DNA from: Spisula solida
Taxonomy: Eukaryota; Mollusca; Bivalvia; Venerida; Mactridae
Assembly (NCBI GenBank): GCA_947247005.1
Contig: OX365948.1
Span: forward strand, 10,963,455-11,027,454
Direction: 5' to 3'
Length of the DNA stretch: 64,000 bases
The stretch's first letter is position 1; each line of letters starts with the position of its first letter. A model generated the notes under the pieces. The model did not search any database. It worked only from the letters and a program-made list of their open reading frames with translations, and was not told where the DNA came from. Shown one piece after another: positions 1 to 12,000 of the stretch. A program made the translations under genes and the position numbers.

Positions 1-3000
1 GTTATAAAAGAAGATGACCCCTGTTGGTTTTGAGGTGAGCATGTCAAAGGTTAAAGTTACCGTGACCATTAACATGAATGAATTTACCAAAGCATAACTG
101 ACAATCTTGTAATCTGCGATGTACGGGTACTAACCTGATCTTCGGCATCCGTCATCATCACAAGTGGAGGATATGACGACATGGCAACAAAGAAACTGCC
201 CATGTCTGCAGTCAAACGAGGATATGTCGCTCCTAGCTGAATAGATCGCCATTTAGAAATCGGATAAGTCAGTATTGCCCTTAATGTGGGCGCCAGGTAT
301 GTAATTAAGCAACCACTCCAACGTTACAACATTTCATATATATGTTACAGGTTACACATTATATTAATACCGAACCAATTTAATATTTATTCCGGAGGAC
401 ATTAATTTGACTGTTTTTATCTTTTCATCAAAATTATCAATTTTTGTCATTTACGTACCCCAGATTCTAAATACAGATAAACGTTTGTCATTTGTCAATA
501 CTCCATTATGAACACCTAGTCAAGGGGAGTTAACATTTAAATATCGTACAGAAAACATTTTATAGACGACTTTAAGATCTTTTAATGATTGTTTCATTAC
601 CCTAGCAACCGATCGATGAAAACGCGGCTTAATGTTTTATGATATTACCGATAGACTTTGTACCGGAGGACAAAGGATTGTATATTTAAGAGGTCGTAAA
701 ATCAAATTGTGCGCAATTTACGTTATAAATTAACCAAAGCATATAAAACCAACGACGGGAGAGCATATAGGACTACTATCACACATGCGGACGTGGCAGT
801 AGCGGACAGACAACAAGTCTAATAAGTTTATAAACGGACATATTTAGAACTAACCGATCAATGAATAAGGCCTAGGAGGTCAAGTTGTAACATGGTGTCC
901 ACAGTGTTAAACCAGTGGTCGCTAGTTCGATGACTGCTCCACTACTTAATTAACTTAGAAGTTGAACTAAATGTATTTCTTTTCACCGTGGTCTGGTGTA
1001 CGCTACCTAACATCAACAAAAAGAACCGGGAATGTTTCAGGAAATGTGGTCTCTTTTGTATCATTCTCCACATTCCCAAAAAAAACAGAACTGGCAAACA
1101 TTTTCCAGGGGGGGGGGGGGGGGGGGGGGGGGGGTATGGGAAGGACCATGCTATGACGTTAGATCAAAGCGACATGGGTAAATGATTAGAGTTGAATGTT
1201 AAATATCTTATACGAGTCCAAAGCTTATGTATACGAGAAAATAGGGCTTATAGGGATAATATTTTTGACGGCTTCATTGACGCAGGTCGTTATGCAGGTT
1301 GTTCCCGATTCTCAATGCATGTACTAGTATTTTGTTTATCATCAGTTAAATATTCCATATTTAATTCCATTCCCTGTTCTGTTCCGAGTTTTAGTAACGA
1401 CAGGGGCTTGTATCGGGTGGTCATTAACACAGGTTTGACTCGACTTATAAATCATCAGCAATGAGCAATGCGGAATAAAAAAAGAACGTGTACCGCTTGT
1501 ATGTTCACTAGAAACGGGAAATAATAAAATACTTTCTTTTACGAGGAAACTTATTGGACAATGTACATTTGTATATTTTGACAATATTCCATATCATCAT
1601 CAACAATGTACCGTGAAAATTTTAATGAACAAGAAAAATTAATCATGAACAGAAATTAATAACGTTATAATATAATATAATATAATAATGTTTTTTGCCC
1701 ATATGACGCCTCACAATATCTCTTGAAAATTTCATAAAAAGGAGAAAGCAAACAATGGAGAGGTTACGTTTTGTTTTTCTTACTCTCAAACAATCGTAGA
1801 CATCAGTTATATTTTAGTTGTCTTTGATCGGAAATGGAAAAGCTGAAATTAGTCATCAAATGTCAGAGATTTGTTCAGACCGGTAACAATCTTTAGTACA
1901 TGTATAAACCTCTCTGTCGTAACGACATTCGACGCCGCACATTGAAATGCTGTAAATATACTAGCAGTAAATAATAAGAAAGTATAAGAATATAAACGAG
2001 AATGCTCCGTGTTCGTTTCTTAACAACACGTTCTGCATGTTCCAGCCACATTTCACGCTGCCACATTTTAGTGATATATAATCTACTAGCATTTCTAAGC
2101 AGTCTCTATCATCTCAATCGCGACATTTATAACGTCCTACATTTAGTCGCAAATTGTTGATCTTTTTTCTTCATAACAGCTTTTTCTATGAGAAAATCGA
2201 TGGTCGGGGTTTAGAGCGACCCTCTTGCCTTTGAGAGGAGATTTCAGGCAGCCGTAAAATTACCTGTTAAAGTAATCAATACAGCAAAATTCGGCTCCCA
2301 GCGTTAATTTGAATAGCGCAACTTCATGAAACTCTATCTGACATTGACAACGCACATTTATCTGTTAGTCAGTCTACCTACTGTAATACGGTTGTTAAAA
2401 ATCAATACGCAAATTTGACGGGGGGAGAACAATTTCACCTCACCTTTGGGTGAAAATCAATAGAGATATAAATTTTGGTGACAGACGCCAATTTTGAGAT
2501 CATTAGGTAAATCACACGCTATCGTTTTTCGTACGCACCGCCTACCTGGACCAAAAATCGATACCGAAAAATTTTCGGCTGCTGATTTTCAAGGTGTATT
2601 GATCGAAGTCGCTATTATTGTGTATAATATAAATGACGTACCTGTGACAGACGGGGGGCTTAATGCTCTTATTTTCTCTAAACGAATCAATATTGTGCTT
2701 CATGGCTTCTTTTGGTTTCTGTGAACGTTCTTCAAACGTGACAATCACTTTAAATAACGTATGATTGAATGAACTACATGAACTTAGGTTTAAATTATGT
2801 TTTAGACAGATTAAGCCAGCAAAATAGTCGCTTAACTGCAAAATGTTTAAGATTTAATGACTGTAAACACAGTCAATCTCGCCTAAAGACCACCTCAATG
2901 ATAAGACCACCTTAAAATTAAACAACACCGCTTCGTAATACTATTGTTTATTGATATACACATTCATAACTAATTATGTAATACATGTACAACATTTTTA

Positions 3001-3972
3001 ATAACTCATAATGTTATACTATTGTTATTGATATATTTACATTATATGAAAGTTGCTATATGATTCATTTACATTAAACTGAGACTACGAGCTTATGTAC
3101 GTGTTAGTCTGATGTGTGTCAGTTTAATGTGTGCAGATAATACTTATTTTCAGGTCATTTTATTTAACATCATTTTATTTTCGACTTCTGAGTTATGCAA
3201 AAGTTGTAACTACATATCAGATGAAAATGAAATGTAAATTTATTTTATTGGTTCTAGTACTAACTTTGGTGGTCTGTATAATCCTAATACATTTAACAAT
3301 GATTTAAAGTATTTTGCTCAAAATTTACTGAACTGTCTGTACGTCTACATACACATATATAGGATAATAAGAGTTGTAATCTGCATCGACTCATTTAAAT
3401 AAGTGAAACTTTAAAACTGAGAAAGTGTGCGCTCATGGATCGAAATCTCGAGCGAACCATTATAGTCCAGTCAGGGTAAAAATCCAGTGACGCAGCGGTG
3501 GAGTCCACTATAAGGCATAAAACCAATTATATTTTAGGCTTATACTGTACAAACAACTATAAATTCAATGCTAAATTAACATGCTATATTCGCTCTACCT
3601 GTTCAGACACTTGTTGTAATATTTTGCGTACACATAAACTGCAACGCCACTGTCACAATATCCTAACTGGACTGTACTATATGTTTTGTATTAACATTTG
3701 TAATCCAAACACAGTTTACCCTGTTACGGGTATAGAATGCCACTCAAGGGCTACACCAATCGGATTATTTAATACAGGTACATTTAATATTAAAATGGAC
3801 GTATGTGATATAATGACACTGGCTATCTAAGACATTTAAGGCTGTTGTAATAGACTGCTGCTTGCCTATGTGTTTACTTGTTTTGCAGCTCAGTTCTGCC
3901 AAACTACTTTCACGTAAACATCATTATGCATGTGCTAAGTTTCTCACTAATATACACATCAACATTACGTCA
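1..3972. other. Intergenic region, no gene recognised
   Basis: I see no open frame with a recognisable protein, no splice-linked exon series and no RNA gene here. The short frames present have no family resemblance and overlap on both strands. The only distinct structure is the poly-G run near 1.1 kb, listed separately, and AT-rich microsatellite sequence (TATAA repeats near 1.67 kb). Confidence 0.5.
1108..1134 (+). repeat. Uninterrupted run of 27 G
   Basis: Twenty-seven consecutive G residues follow TTTTCCA and precede TATGGG. The run is much longer than expected in this AT-rich sequence. It could form a G-quadruplex, or its length could be a sequencing or assembly artefact, since long homopolymers are error-prone. 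Open frames crossing it (polyglycine) are not credible genes. Confidence 0.9.
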
Positions 3973-4507
3973 GTCGTTAGTCAAGTTCCTCTGATTCTAG
4001 TGCGAGCGGACTCATAGTTAGACAAGTTTCTCTGATTCTAGTGCGAGCGGACTCATAGTTAGTCAAGTTCCTCTGATTCTAGTGCGAGCGGACTCATAGT
4101 TAGTCAAGTTCCTCTGATTCTAGTGCGAGCGGACTCATAGTTAGACAAGTTCCTCTGATTCTAGTGCGAGCGCACTCATAGTTAGTCAAGTTCCTCTGAT
4201 TCTTGTGCGAGCGCACTCATAGTTAGTCAAGTTCCTCTGATTCTAGTGTGAGCGGACTCATAGTTAGCCAAGTTCCTCTGATTCTAGTGTGAGCGGACTC
4301 ATAGTTAGTCAAGTTCCTCTGATTCTAGTGTGAGCGGACTCATAGTTAGTCAAGTTCCTCTGATTCTAGTGTGAGCGGACTCATAGATAGTCAAGTTCCT
4401 CTGATTCTAGTGTGAGCGGACTCATAGTTAGTCAAGTTCCTCTGATTCTAGTGTGAGCGGACTCATAGATAGTCAAGTTCCTCTGATTCTAGTGTGAGCG
4501 GACTCAT
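3973..4507 (+). repeat. Minisatellite, 41-bp unit, about 13 copies
   Basis: A 41-bp unit containing TCAAGTTCCTCTGATTCTAG followed by TGYGAGCGGACTCATAGTTAG is repeated head to tail about 13 times. The left part mostly carries TGCGAGCG and the right part TGTGAGCG, so copies fall into two variant blocks. No coding function is seen. Confidence 0.95.
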
Positions 4508-6486
4508 ACGCTGGTATTCGACGGACTAAAATCTGGAAACAAACACACAGGTTCTGAATCTAATACACCACACAAGTAACCACCAGACTAGTGACAATTG
4601 ACATTTTGGTACTCTGTTTCCAGTAATTGTGTGAACGAAATATGGGAGAATGTCTCCGGGACATCAATTTAGCGAGTCAAGCATGCTTGAACGTCGAAAT
4701 GACAGTCAGAAAAAAAACTGGCGTACAACCATGAGTCAGAAAAGAAATGCAGAAGTGCATATGTGAATCATTTGTCTTAAAACTACGATCCGTTGAAGCA
4801 CAACAGACACCGGTTACATGAATTATGCATAGAGAAAATATTTTGACTTCCCCTATTCGGCTGTGCACGTCTGTTAGCTGGTTTGTGATGTATATACGAT
4901 TGGTCCCCAACACGAATATATATGAGAACATGTCGATACAGCCTTTCTGTAACCGTTCCATCCTAGCAAAAACGTCGTTAAATAAACAAAGCGGTATAAA
5001 ATTTGAAGACAAAAAATATCGAAACGAATTGAACAGCGTTCCCGCTGTAATGTCACGCTGCAATCTTTTTCAGTCAGTCGTATATTTTAATAGGGTTTGG
5101 ATTGAGAGATGTGATGGCGAGACAGGAATCGATACCCTCACAGGAGCACCGGTATTTTATATTGTAAAGGGCTGCGTACATTCACACATCCGAGGTATCA
5201 TTTTGCGCCCCTAGGGATTCTGTCCAAGACTGAGGAGAGTGGAATTCATGCAGACAAGTGATTTCACAAGTTGATGTTAAATATTAAACACAACTCAGAT
5301 ACAATCATTGACTACAGGATAAACAATAAACAATGAAGTGCAATAACTTGAATACTTCAAGTTAAACATGTATGTATGGTCACGTGACAGTCTTTTTCGA
5401 AATACGTCGTGTAATAATTTATATTGGCAAACATGTATACAGTTTTTACTCAATATTTACAAGAAAGACCCAAATATTGAATGCATAATACACTTCATCA
5501 AATCTTATGGCAACTATTTCTTGTTTAAGTATCTAGCCAGCATCATGGGCCAGACGTTGATCAAGTTCGTACTTACAACATACAATTTTCATAATCAACA
5601 TCAACATAACTTCCAAGCTCCATGCATTACGCATGATGTACCTTTTGCAAGATAAGATCCATTGCGGCACTTCGCATATTCGTAAATGGCAGTAAAATAA
5701 CCTCATTTTAAGGCTTTACCCGTATCTTCTCTCATTTATGGACGAATTCCCCCCGAGGACAGCCATTGTCCTTATCAACGTAGTACTCCACAGCGCTCTC
5801 AAGTCTTTGAAGTTTTTCCACGATCACCGTATGAGGCTAAGAGAATTCTGGGAAGGTGTGTTTATTATTCGGGGGAGAAATTAATCTCAGGCTCCACTAA
5901 TTCTCACGATCAATAGTTGCTGAACTTCAAATAGACTAAATTTAGCCTGTTGGACCAGAGACTTTTCGCATGTCACAGCGGTTACTTAGCAACGGAGACG
6001 TCCACGTGATTTTGAACGACAAGAGAACCCCTGTATCTGATTTTGAGAGTATATAAGAGCGCAGCCTGGTCATTATCCTAACCTTATCTAGAGAATTATC
6101 TTTTAGTCATATTGGCTAAATGGAAATGACAGCTCTATAATAGAGCTATTTTGTGGCAACAAGTTGATACAAAAAATATGGGGTTTTAATGAAATATTAT
6201 AAAATTCAGCCTGCCATATGATTGTGATAGCTCTACATTATTTGCCTCCAGTTTTGGATGTGTGGTATAATACGTATTGTCATTGCAATAACTTTGTACA
6301 GTTATTGATCAGCGAATTGAACACTGATTAAGCATGCATGGATGACAGTAATGAACTGGTCGCCCTCTTCATATTATTCACATGTAACTTTAGAACCAAA
6401 TTAATAGCTATTACAGACATACGATTATTATCACCATCTCTCATGATCTCTCATAATAGTACATGCTTCACATTCAAATATCCGGA
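4508..6486. other. Intergenic region with overlapping unrecognised frames
   Basis: Frames of about 128 codons occur on both strands around 4.68-5.21 kb, but they overlap each other and match no family I know, so I do not call a gene. A TATATAAG sequence with a possible core-promoter look lies near 6.05 kb and is listed separately. Confidence 0.4.
6050..6057 (+). promoter_or_regulatory. Possible TATA box
   Basis: TATATAAG followed by AGCGCAG in otherwise ordinary intergenic sequence. It resembles a metazoan TATA element. No convincing open frame follows, so if it is used the transcript is noncoding or starts a gene I cannot see. AT-rich DNA gives such sequences by chance. Confidence 0.2.
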
Positions 6487-7612
6487 TGATCTAGAGGGTG
6501 GAAGTGTCACTGTATGATCCTGGTGGTGGAAGTGTCACTGTATGATCCTGGTGGTTGGAGTGTAACTGTATGGTCCTGGTGGTGGGAGTGTCACTGTATG
6601 ATCCTGGTGGTGGAAGTGTCACTGTATGACCCTGGTGGTTGGAGTGTAACTGTATGATCCTGGTGGTGGAAGTGTCACTGTATGACCCTGGTGGTTGGAG
6701 TGTCACTGTATGATCCTGGTGGTGGGAGTGTCACTGTATGATCTAGAGGGTGGAAGTGTCACTGTATGATCCTGGTGGTGGGAGTGTCACTGTATGATCC
6801 TGGTGGTGGAAGTGTCACTGTATGATCTTGGTGGTGGAAGTGTCACTGTATGGTCCTGGTGGTGGAAGTGTCACTGTATGATCCTGGTGGTGGAAGTGTC
6901 ACTGTATGATCCTGGTGGTGGAAGTGTCACTGTATGATCCTGGTGGTGGAAGTGTCACTGTATGATCCTGATGGTGGAAGTGTCACTGTATGACCCTGGT
7001 GGTGGGAGTGTCACTGTATGACCCTGGTGGTGGGAGTGTCACTGTATGACCCTGGTGGTGGAAGTGTCACTGTATGACCCTGGTGGTGGAAGTGTCACTG
7101 TATGATCCTGATGGTGGAAGTGTCACTGTATGATCCTGGTGGTGGGAGTGTCACTGTATGACCCTGGTGGTGGAAGTGTCACTGTATGATCCTGGTGGTG
7201 GAAGTGTCACTGTATGGGCCTGGTGGTGGGAGTGTCACTGTATGACCCTGGTGGTGGAAGTGTCACTGTATGATCCTGGTGGTGGGAGTGTCACTGTATG
7301 ATCCTGGTGGTGGAAGTGTCACTGTATGATCCTGATGGTGGAAGTGTCACTGTATGATCCTGGTGGTTGGAGTGTCACTGTATGATCCTGGTGGTGGGAG
7401 TGTCACTGTATGACCATGGTGGTGGAAGTGTCACTGTATGATCCTGATGGTGGGAGTGTCACTGTATGATCCTGGTGGTGGAGGTGTCACTGTATGATCC
7501 TGGTGGTTGGAGTGTCACTGTATGATCCTGATGGTGGAAGTGTCACTGTATGATCCTGATGGTGGAAGTGTCACTGTATGATCCTGGTGGTGGGAGTTTC
7601 ACTTCATGATCT
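6487..7612 (+). repeat. Minisatellite, 28-bp unit, about 40 copies
   Basis: The unit TGGTGGTGGAAGTGTCACTG plus TATGATCC (28 bp) repeats about 40 times over 1.1 kb. Common variants are GGGAG for GGAAG, GACC for GATC, and GATGGT for GGTGGT, mixed along the array. The minus-strand frame rich in HTVTLPPPGSYSD is a by-product of the repeat and not a gene. Confidence 0.97.
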
Positions 7613-7879
7613 TGTCATGCGGAAGACGGGCCGCTTGTTGTGTATTGAACGTCTAGTAATTAAGATGAAAGTTGACTCATGCATTGGTCATTAAAATGTG
7701 TGTTTGTTGTAAACAGTGAATGCTAAATAAAAGGCTTGCTTAAATGTGTTACCACTGTGCAGTGTGATATCTTAACGCACCAATGGCCACTTTAACGATT
7801 GTGCATAGTATAGTGTGTCTTTAAATGTTTGTTTATTTGGGTTTACGCCGTTTAATTTATTCCCAAGCCCCCTCCAGTT

Positions 7880-8060
7880 TACTTGGCATGTATCCTAATC
7901 AGTACTTACATTCCCTTCTACACGGAACCAGTAATTTGTCAATATGAAGAGGAAGCTCGACATTATTGTCTAATTTTCATTGACGTTTTTACTTGCCGCG
8001 ACAGGGAATCGAACCCGGTTCACCGGCTTACAAATCCAGCCTCTGGATCACGACCGCGGC
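7880..8060 (-). mobile_element. tRNA-derived SINE, copy 1
   Basis: Read on the minus strand, a tRNA-like head (8060 down to 7995) is followed by a tail that is also present, in the same order, downstream of a tRNA-like head at 12957 on the plus strand. Shared tail landmarks are a TGAAAATT...GACA..AATGTCGA block, a CCTCNTCAT block and GTGTAGAAG, with a looser TAGGATAC block further on. Two copies with the same head-tail architecture on opposite strands define a SINE family. Its exact ends are not fixed because I see no clear target duplication. Confidence 0.65.
7995..8060 (-). tRNA. tRNA-Thr(UGU)-like SINE head (pseudo-tRNA)
   Basis: On the minus strand the ends GCCGCGG and TCGCGGC can pair as a 7-bp acceptor stem. 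A B box GGTTCGATTCC is intact, and an anticodon-arm-like segment CTGGATTTGTAAGCCGG puts TGT in the loop, as in tRNA-Thr. The span is only 66 nt, so the D-arm region is shortened by several nucleotides. The SINE tail follows directly. I therefore read it as a retroposed tRNA-like promoter and not a working tRNA. Confidence 0.6.
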
Positions 8061-8531
8061 TCTGGTCATTAACACGTGTGTTAACTGGACGGTGCGTACA
8101 ACACATTCTCCATTTTTATTGTGCACATACTTCTCAATTTTACAAATGGCAAATTATTATAAATATTGTTTAATAATCCATGCGTTGCTTTCCCGCATAA
8201 TTACAAGGACGTGTCAGGTGTAAATCTCGACTAACAACAGCGGTGAAATATCAACAAAACTTTTTTCTACAAATGTTTGTTATTAACTATAAGTTATTCG
8301 CTTCTACAATCGATACCGGCGAACTAATTTTCCAAAATCCCCCGGGCACTCGCATTCGTAAAATAACCGTCATATTCTATGTCATTTAAAAAGTCCAATA
8401 TAACATGCATCCCTTATATTTGTCACTGCTTGCTTTAATAGGCTTATTACTTAATCATTCCACGCATGCTCCGTATCGACTTCCGGTGTTTACTAGCGCG
8501 TTCTGTCAGTTTTTCGGCTGCTGAGTTTAGT

Positions 8532-8541
8532 GTCACGTGAC
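8532..8541. promoter_or_regulatory. Palindromic E-box GTCACGTGAC
   Basis: A perfect 10-bp palindrome centred on CACGTG lies about 440 bp upstream of the NOL4-like start codon, in a locally CpG-richer stretch. The USF/TFE/MYC class of bHLH factors binds such sites. Use here is inference only. Confidence 0.35.
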
Positions 8542-8977
8542 ATTGATATCGCCGGGAACAACAGCTTGTTGTACCCATATTCGGGAGTTTTATAACCTAT
8601 AACGATTTCATTGTCTGTCTATGTTTCTACTGTCAACACTGTGTATTCGTAGTAAATTAATATTTCAAATAGTATAACATTTTGGGGACGTTTAGTGTTT
8701 TTGGACATTTTACACCTTTATTGGGGACTAATGATAACGCTATACCGTTAACAGGTGCTGAATTGAGAGATATGGTGAAACTAATAATATTGGGGAAAAT
8801 AGCTAGATATTTGTCCCTCCGTTAACACAATCTTTTCTAAAAGCGGTCAATATTTCGTCTGTTAGCTCTAGGCGATCAGTACAGTTAATTTGGAAGACGA
8901 CGTCGGTTATTCGATAGAGGAAAAGTTTTTCAATTACTAAAATTACTGTTGACCAATTGTCCTTTGTGGTTTTGATT

Positions 8978-9022
8978 ATGTCGAAATCTGAAAACGGAAA
9001 ATCGGAGAGTGAGCCGAAAAAG
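8978..9022 (+). CDS. NOL4: NOL4-like gene, coding exon 1
   Basis: An ATG opens a 15-codon, lysine/serine/glutamate-rich peptide ending in EPKK, followed by donor GTAATT. Phase 0. There is no homology by itself. It is accepted because the downstream exon continues in frame with a good acceptor, and because no better start is seen. An alternative first exon is possible. Confidence 0.6.
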
Positions 9023-12000
9023 GTAATTTTTTCCTATAATTTCATGTTTATTATTGTTACTTGTAGCATTAATAGTATGCAACACTTAGTCTATCATAAG
9101 TTTTCACGTTTCTACTGATATTCAAATTTTTGGCATTCATTGTTTTCATCTTCGATTCGAGTATTGACGTTTTTGTGGCTATTATGAATATTTATAAGTA
9201 TATACACGCACGACTAGATTCTAGAGGAACATTTGTCTTCTGGTTTTATGCATACACCATAGTGAACCTTTTACTGACCTTATATGATCACAGGAGCAGA
9301 CGACTTAGAATTATCGTCTGCCATAAGCAGGAACATACGTCTCTCTGATTTTTGTTTGGAAACAATTATTTTTAGTATACTACTCGAGAAACTCAGTCAC
9401 TTCGCATGGCTTCATACAGATCAACTTATCATGAATATTTCACACTCTTATAGTGTTAATAATTTGCCACGTGATTAATTCTGTTTGAAAAATTGAGTAG
9501 CATACATTCTTACAGTTTCACTGTTATGATAATTATGTGTTATATTTATTTCATGAATACGACATTACGTGGTCACCTGTTACACTCTACATGTAGCCTA
9601 CATGCACCAGCTTTGAAATACAGGTTATGATTTTTATATGATATCATATGTTCGACAAGTCGAGTTTCGAATGAAGGTTTTACATTAATGACTGTATAGC
9701 TGATATGTAAGGTTGACTGACGAGTTTCTAAGCACTAGTGGTGCTACGTTGTACCCGAGGTATGGTCCACGTGGGACTGGTCATCATTGTGTCCTAGGTA
9801 TCACACACACTTCCCCTTTGGTTCAATATCAAAACCTTAAGTTATGAACAAGTTTACATACCAATTTTACAAACAATATAAATACGATACGCGAGATATT
9901 AACCAACACTTCGTTTCTATATTATTTAAACTGGTATATACATGTATACATGCCACTTTTACATGTGAAGTTTGGAAACAACTGTAGATCTACTGTACTG
10001 GTTATACATAATTAGGCAATATATTTCTCTCTGCCAATTTTGGTATTAAATATTCAGGGAAAATACCAAAATGTCACAAGAATTTGGTAGCCTGCTTAGG
10101 TATAGAATGAATATGTGATATTTTTTGTGGTGCCATGGAGAGTGTTATGTTACTATAGCATGCAATAGGACTCTCGAGTTGTATTTATGAACATTGCCTC
10201 TAGTAAGGAATGTGTTGATTTCAGTATCCTGTGACTGTAGAAAGTTTATTAACACTTTATCTGATCTATTTTAATTAAAATCATTTGTATGTTTACTTCT
10301 ACATCTGACACTGGTTAAAATATTGTGATGCTAGCAAATAGAAACAAAACACTTAAACATGTGATAGATACATATACATGAAATACACATAATGTGAGAC
10401 ATAAATATCTGATACACATGTAATATATACAAAAGTTAGGTATAAACATTTAAAACACATGTAGTACATAATATAAATGTGAGGTATCAACATATAATAC
10501 ACATGTAATACATACAAATGTGAGGTATTAACATATAACACACATGTAATACATATAAGTATGAAGTATAAACATGTAATGGATAAACATGTACTTGATA
10601 AACATGTAATGGATAAACATGTACTTGATAAACATGTAATGGATAAACATGTACTTGATAAACATGTAATGGATAAACATGTACTTGATAAACATGTACT
10701 AGATAACACGTACTAGATAACATGTACTAGATAAACATGCAATTGATATATAATATATATGTAATTGATAAACATGTACGGGATAACATGTACGTGATCA
10801 ACATGTAATGGATAAACATGTACGTGATCAACATGTACGTGATCAACATGTAATGGATAATCATGTAATATATACATATGTAGTACATGCAACTATAAAA
10901 TAGGAACATGTGCTATATAAACATATAGCTGTGAATCATGTAATAGATAAACATGAAATGAAGAAATGTGACATGGAAAAATTTGTAATAGATAAACATA
11001 TAATGGATCAACATAATAATACGTACACATGGTTCATACATGTGATAGATACATATGTGCTACATACATGTATAAAAACCCTGTATTGGAATAAAAGATG
11101 AAAGAGACGTTCGATTAGATAAAACGTTCGATTAAATGAAACACATTTTTTTTGTTATTTAACAATATTCTTTCACCACAGTTACGGTCCCTCTTTGAAA
11201 CAGATATAAACGATAATCTGACTAACTAATACACTGTTATAAATTGATAAAACATAAAAAACATGGCTTGTATTAATAAAACACGACTGATTTACATGTT
11301 AACCTTTGTCTATCTTCATCGAATAACTTTATTTTCCCATTTAATAAAATTCAATGAAACATGAACACGAACTTTCCTAAATTTAGATCACAATTTCCAA
11401 ATTGTTTTAGTTAGCGAGGAAGAATAAATTAAGATATCATGTCATTAAACAATACACCGCACTTGACCTTCACAAAATGTGGCTTGACTAATTTTCCTTA
11501 TTGAGTGCATATAATCATGAGATTTACATTATTGTCAAAATCGCTCACATATGTATCTATGTTAATAACATCTGTCTACATGGCAGAAATAGTTTCGAAG
11601 TGCATTTTAACTTAAGTATGTGACTGTGTTGATTATTTGATCATTTAAGCATATATAAAACATCAAGTTCTGCTCAAGAATGGTTTTATTCAGTGAGTAA
11701 AATTTGAATACGCTTTTGGAAATTTTATGAGAAAGTTGCTTTTTATCTATACATGTTCCTGTGTGTTAAAGTGATGTACATTTTGTAAAGAGGCGAAAAG
11801 ATGCATTGGTGTTGCTATTGAAAGTGATCAATACATTAATTACTTAATGCAGCCATTAAATGTGTCTCTGGATTAATGTTGATAAGTTTATTCAACAGTT
11901 CAAAACAGGTAAAGTGCTTTTATGTCCAATTGTAGTGATAACTAGTTATGCCTTGTTTTTAATCAACTTTGTACCAACATTTACAATGTACATAAACATC

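Larger units (their letters stand above)
7613..8970. other. Intergenic region and NOL4-like gene 5' flank
   Basis: It contains the tRNA-derived SINE at 7.88-8.06 kb and then the presumed promoter and 5' untranslated region of the NOL4-like gene. A transcription start cannot be fixed from sequence alone. Confidence 0.4.

Noticed and set aside
3973..4507. CRISPR-like array of regular repeats
   Set aside because: Units are contiguous with no unique spacers; it is a eukaryotic minisatellite. The same applies to the other tandem arrays.
4677..5214. Overlapping 128-129 codon frames on opposite strands
   Set aside because: No recognisable similarity, mutually overlapping, no promoter or splice support; probably chance.
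6491..6706. Minus-strand frame rich in HTVTLPPPGSYSD
   Set aside because: It lies entirely in the 28-bp minisatellite and reflects its lack of stops; no start context or exon signals.
7995..8060. Functional tRNA-Thr gene
   Set aside because: Only 66 nt with a shortened D-arm, and a SINE tail follows that is shared with a second locus.
10353..10909. Minus-strand frames with repeated [12 protein letters not shown] / YMLITYM
   Set aside because: Products of the 15-bp array in an intron.
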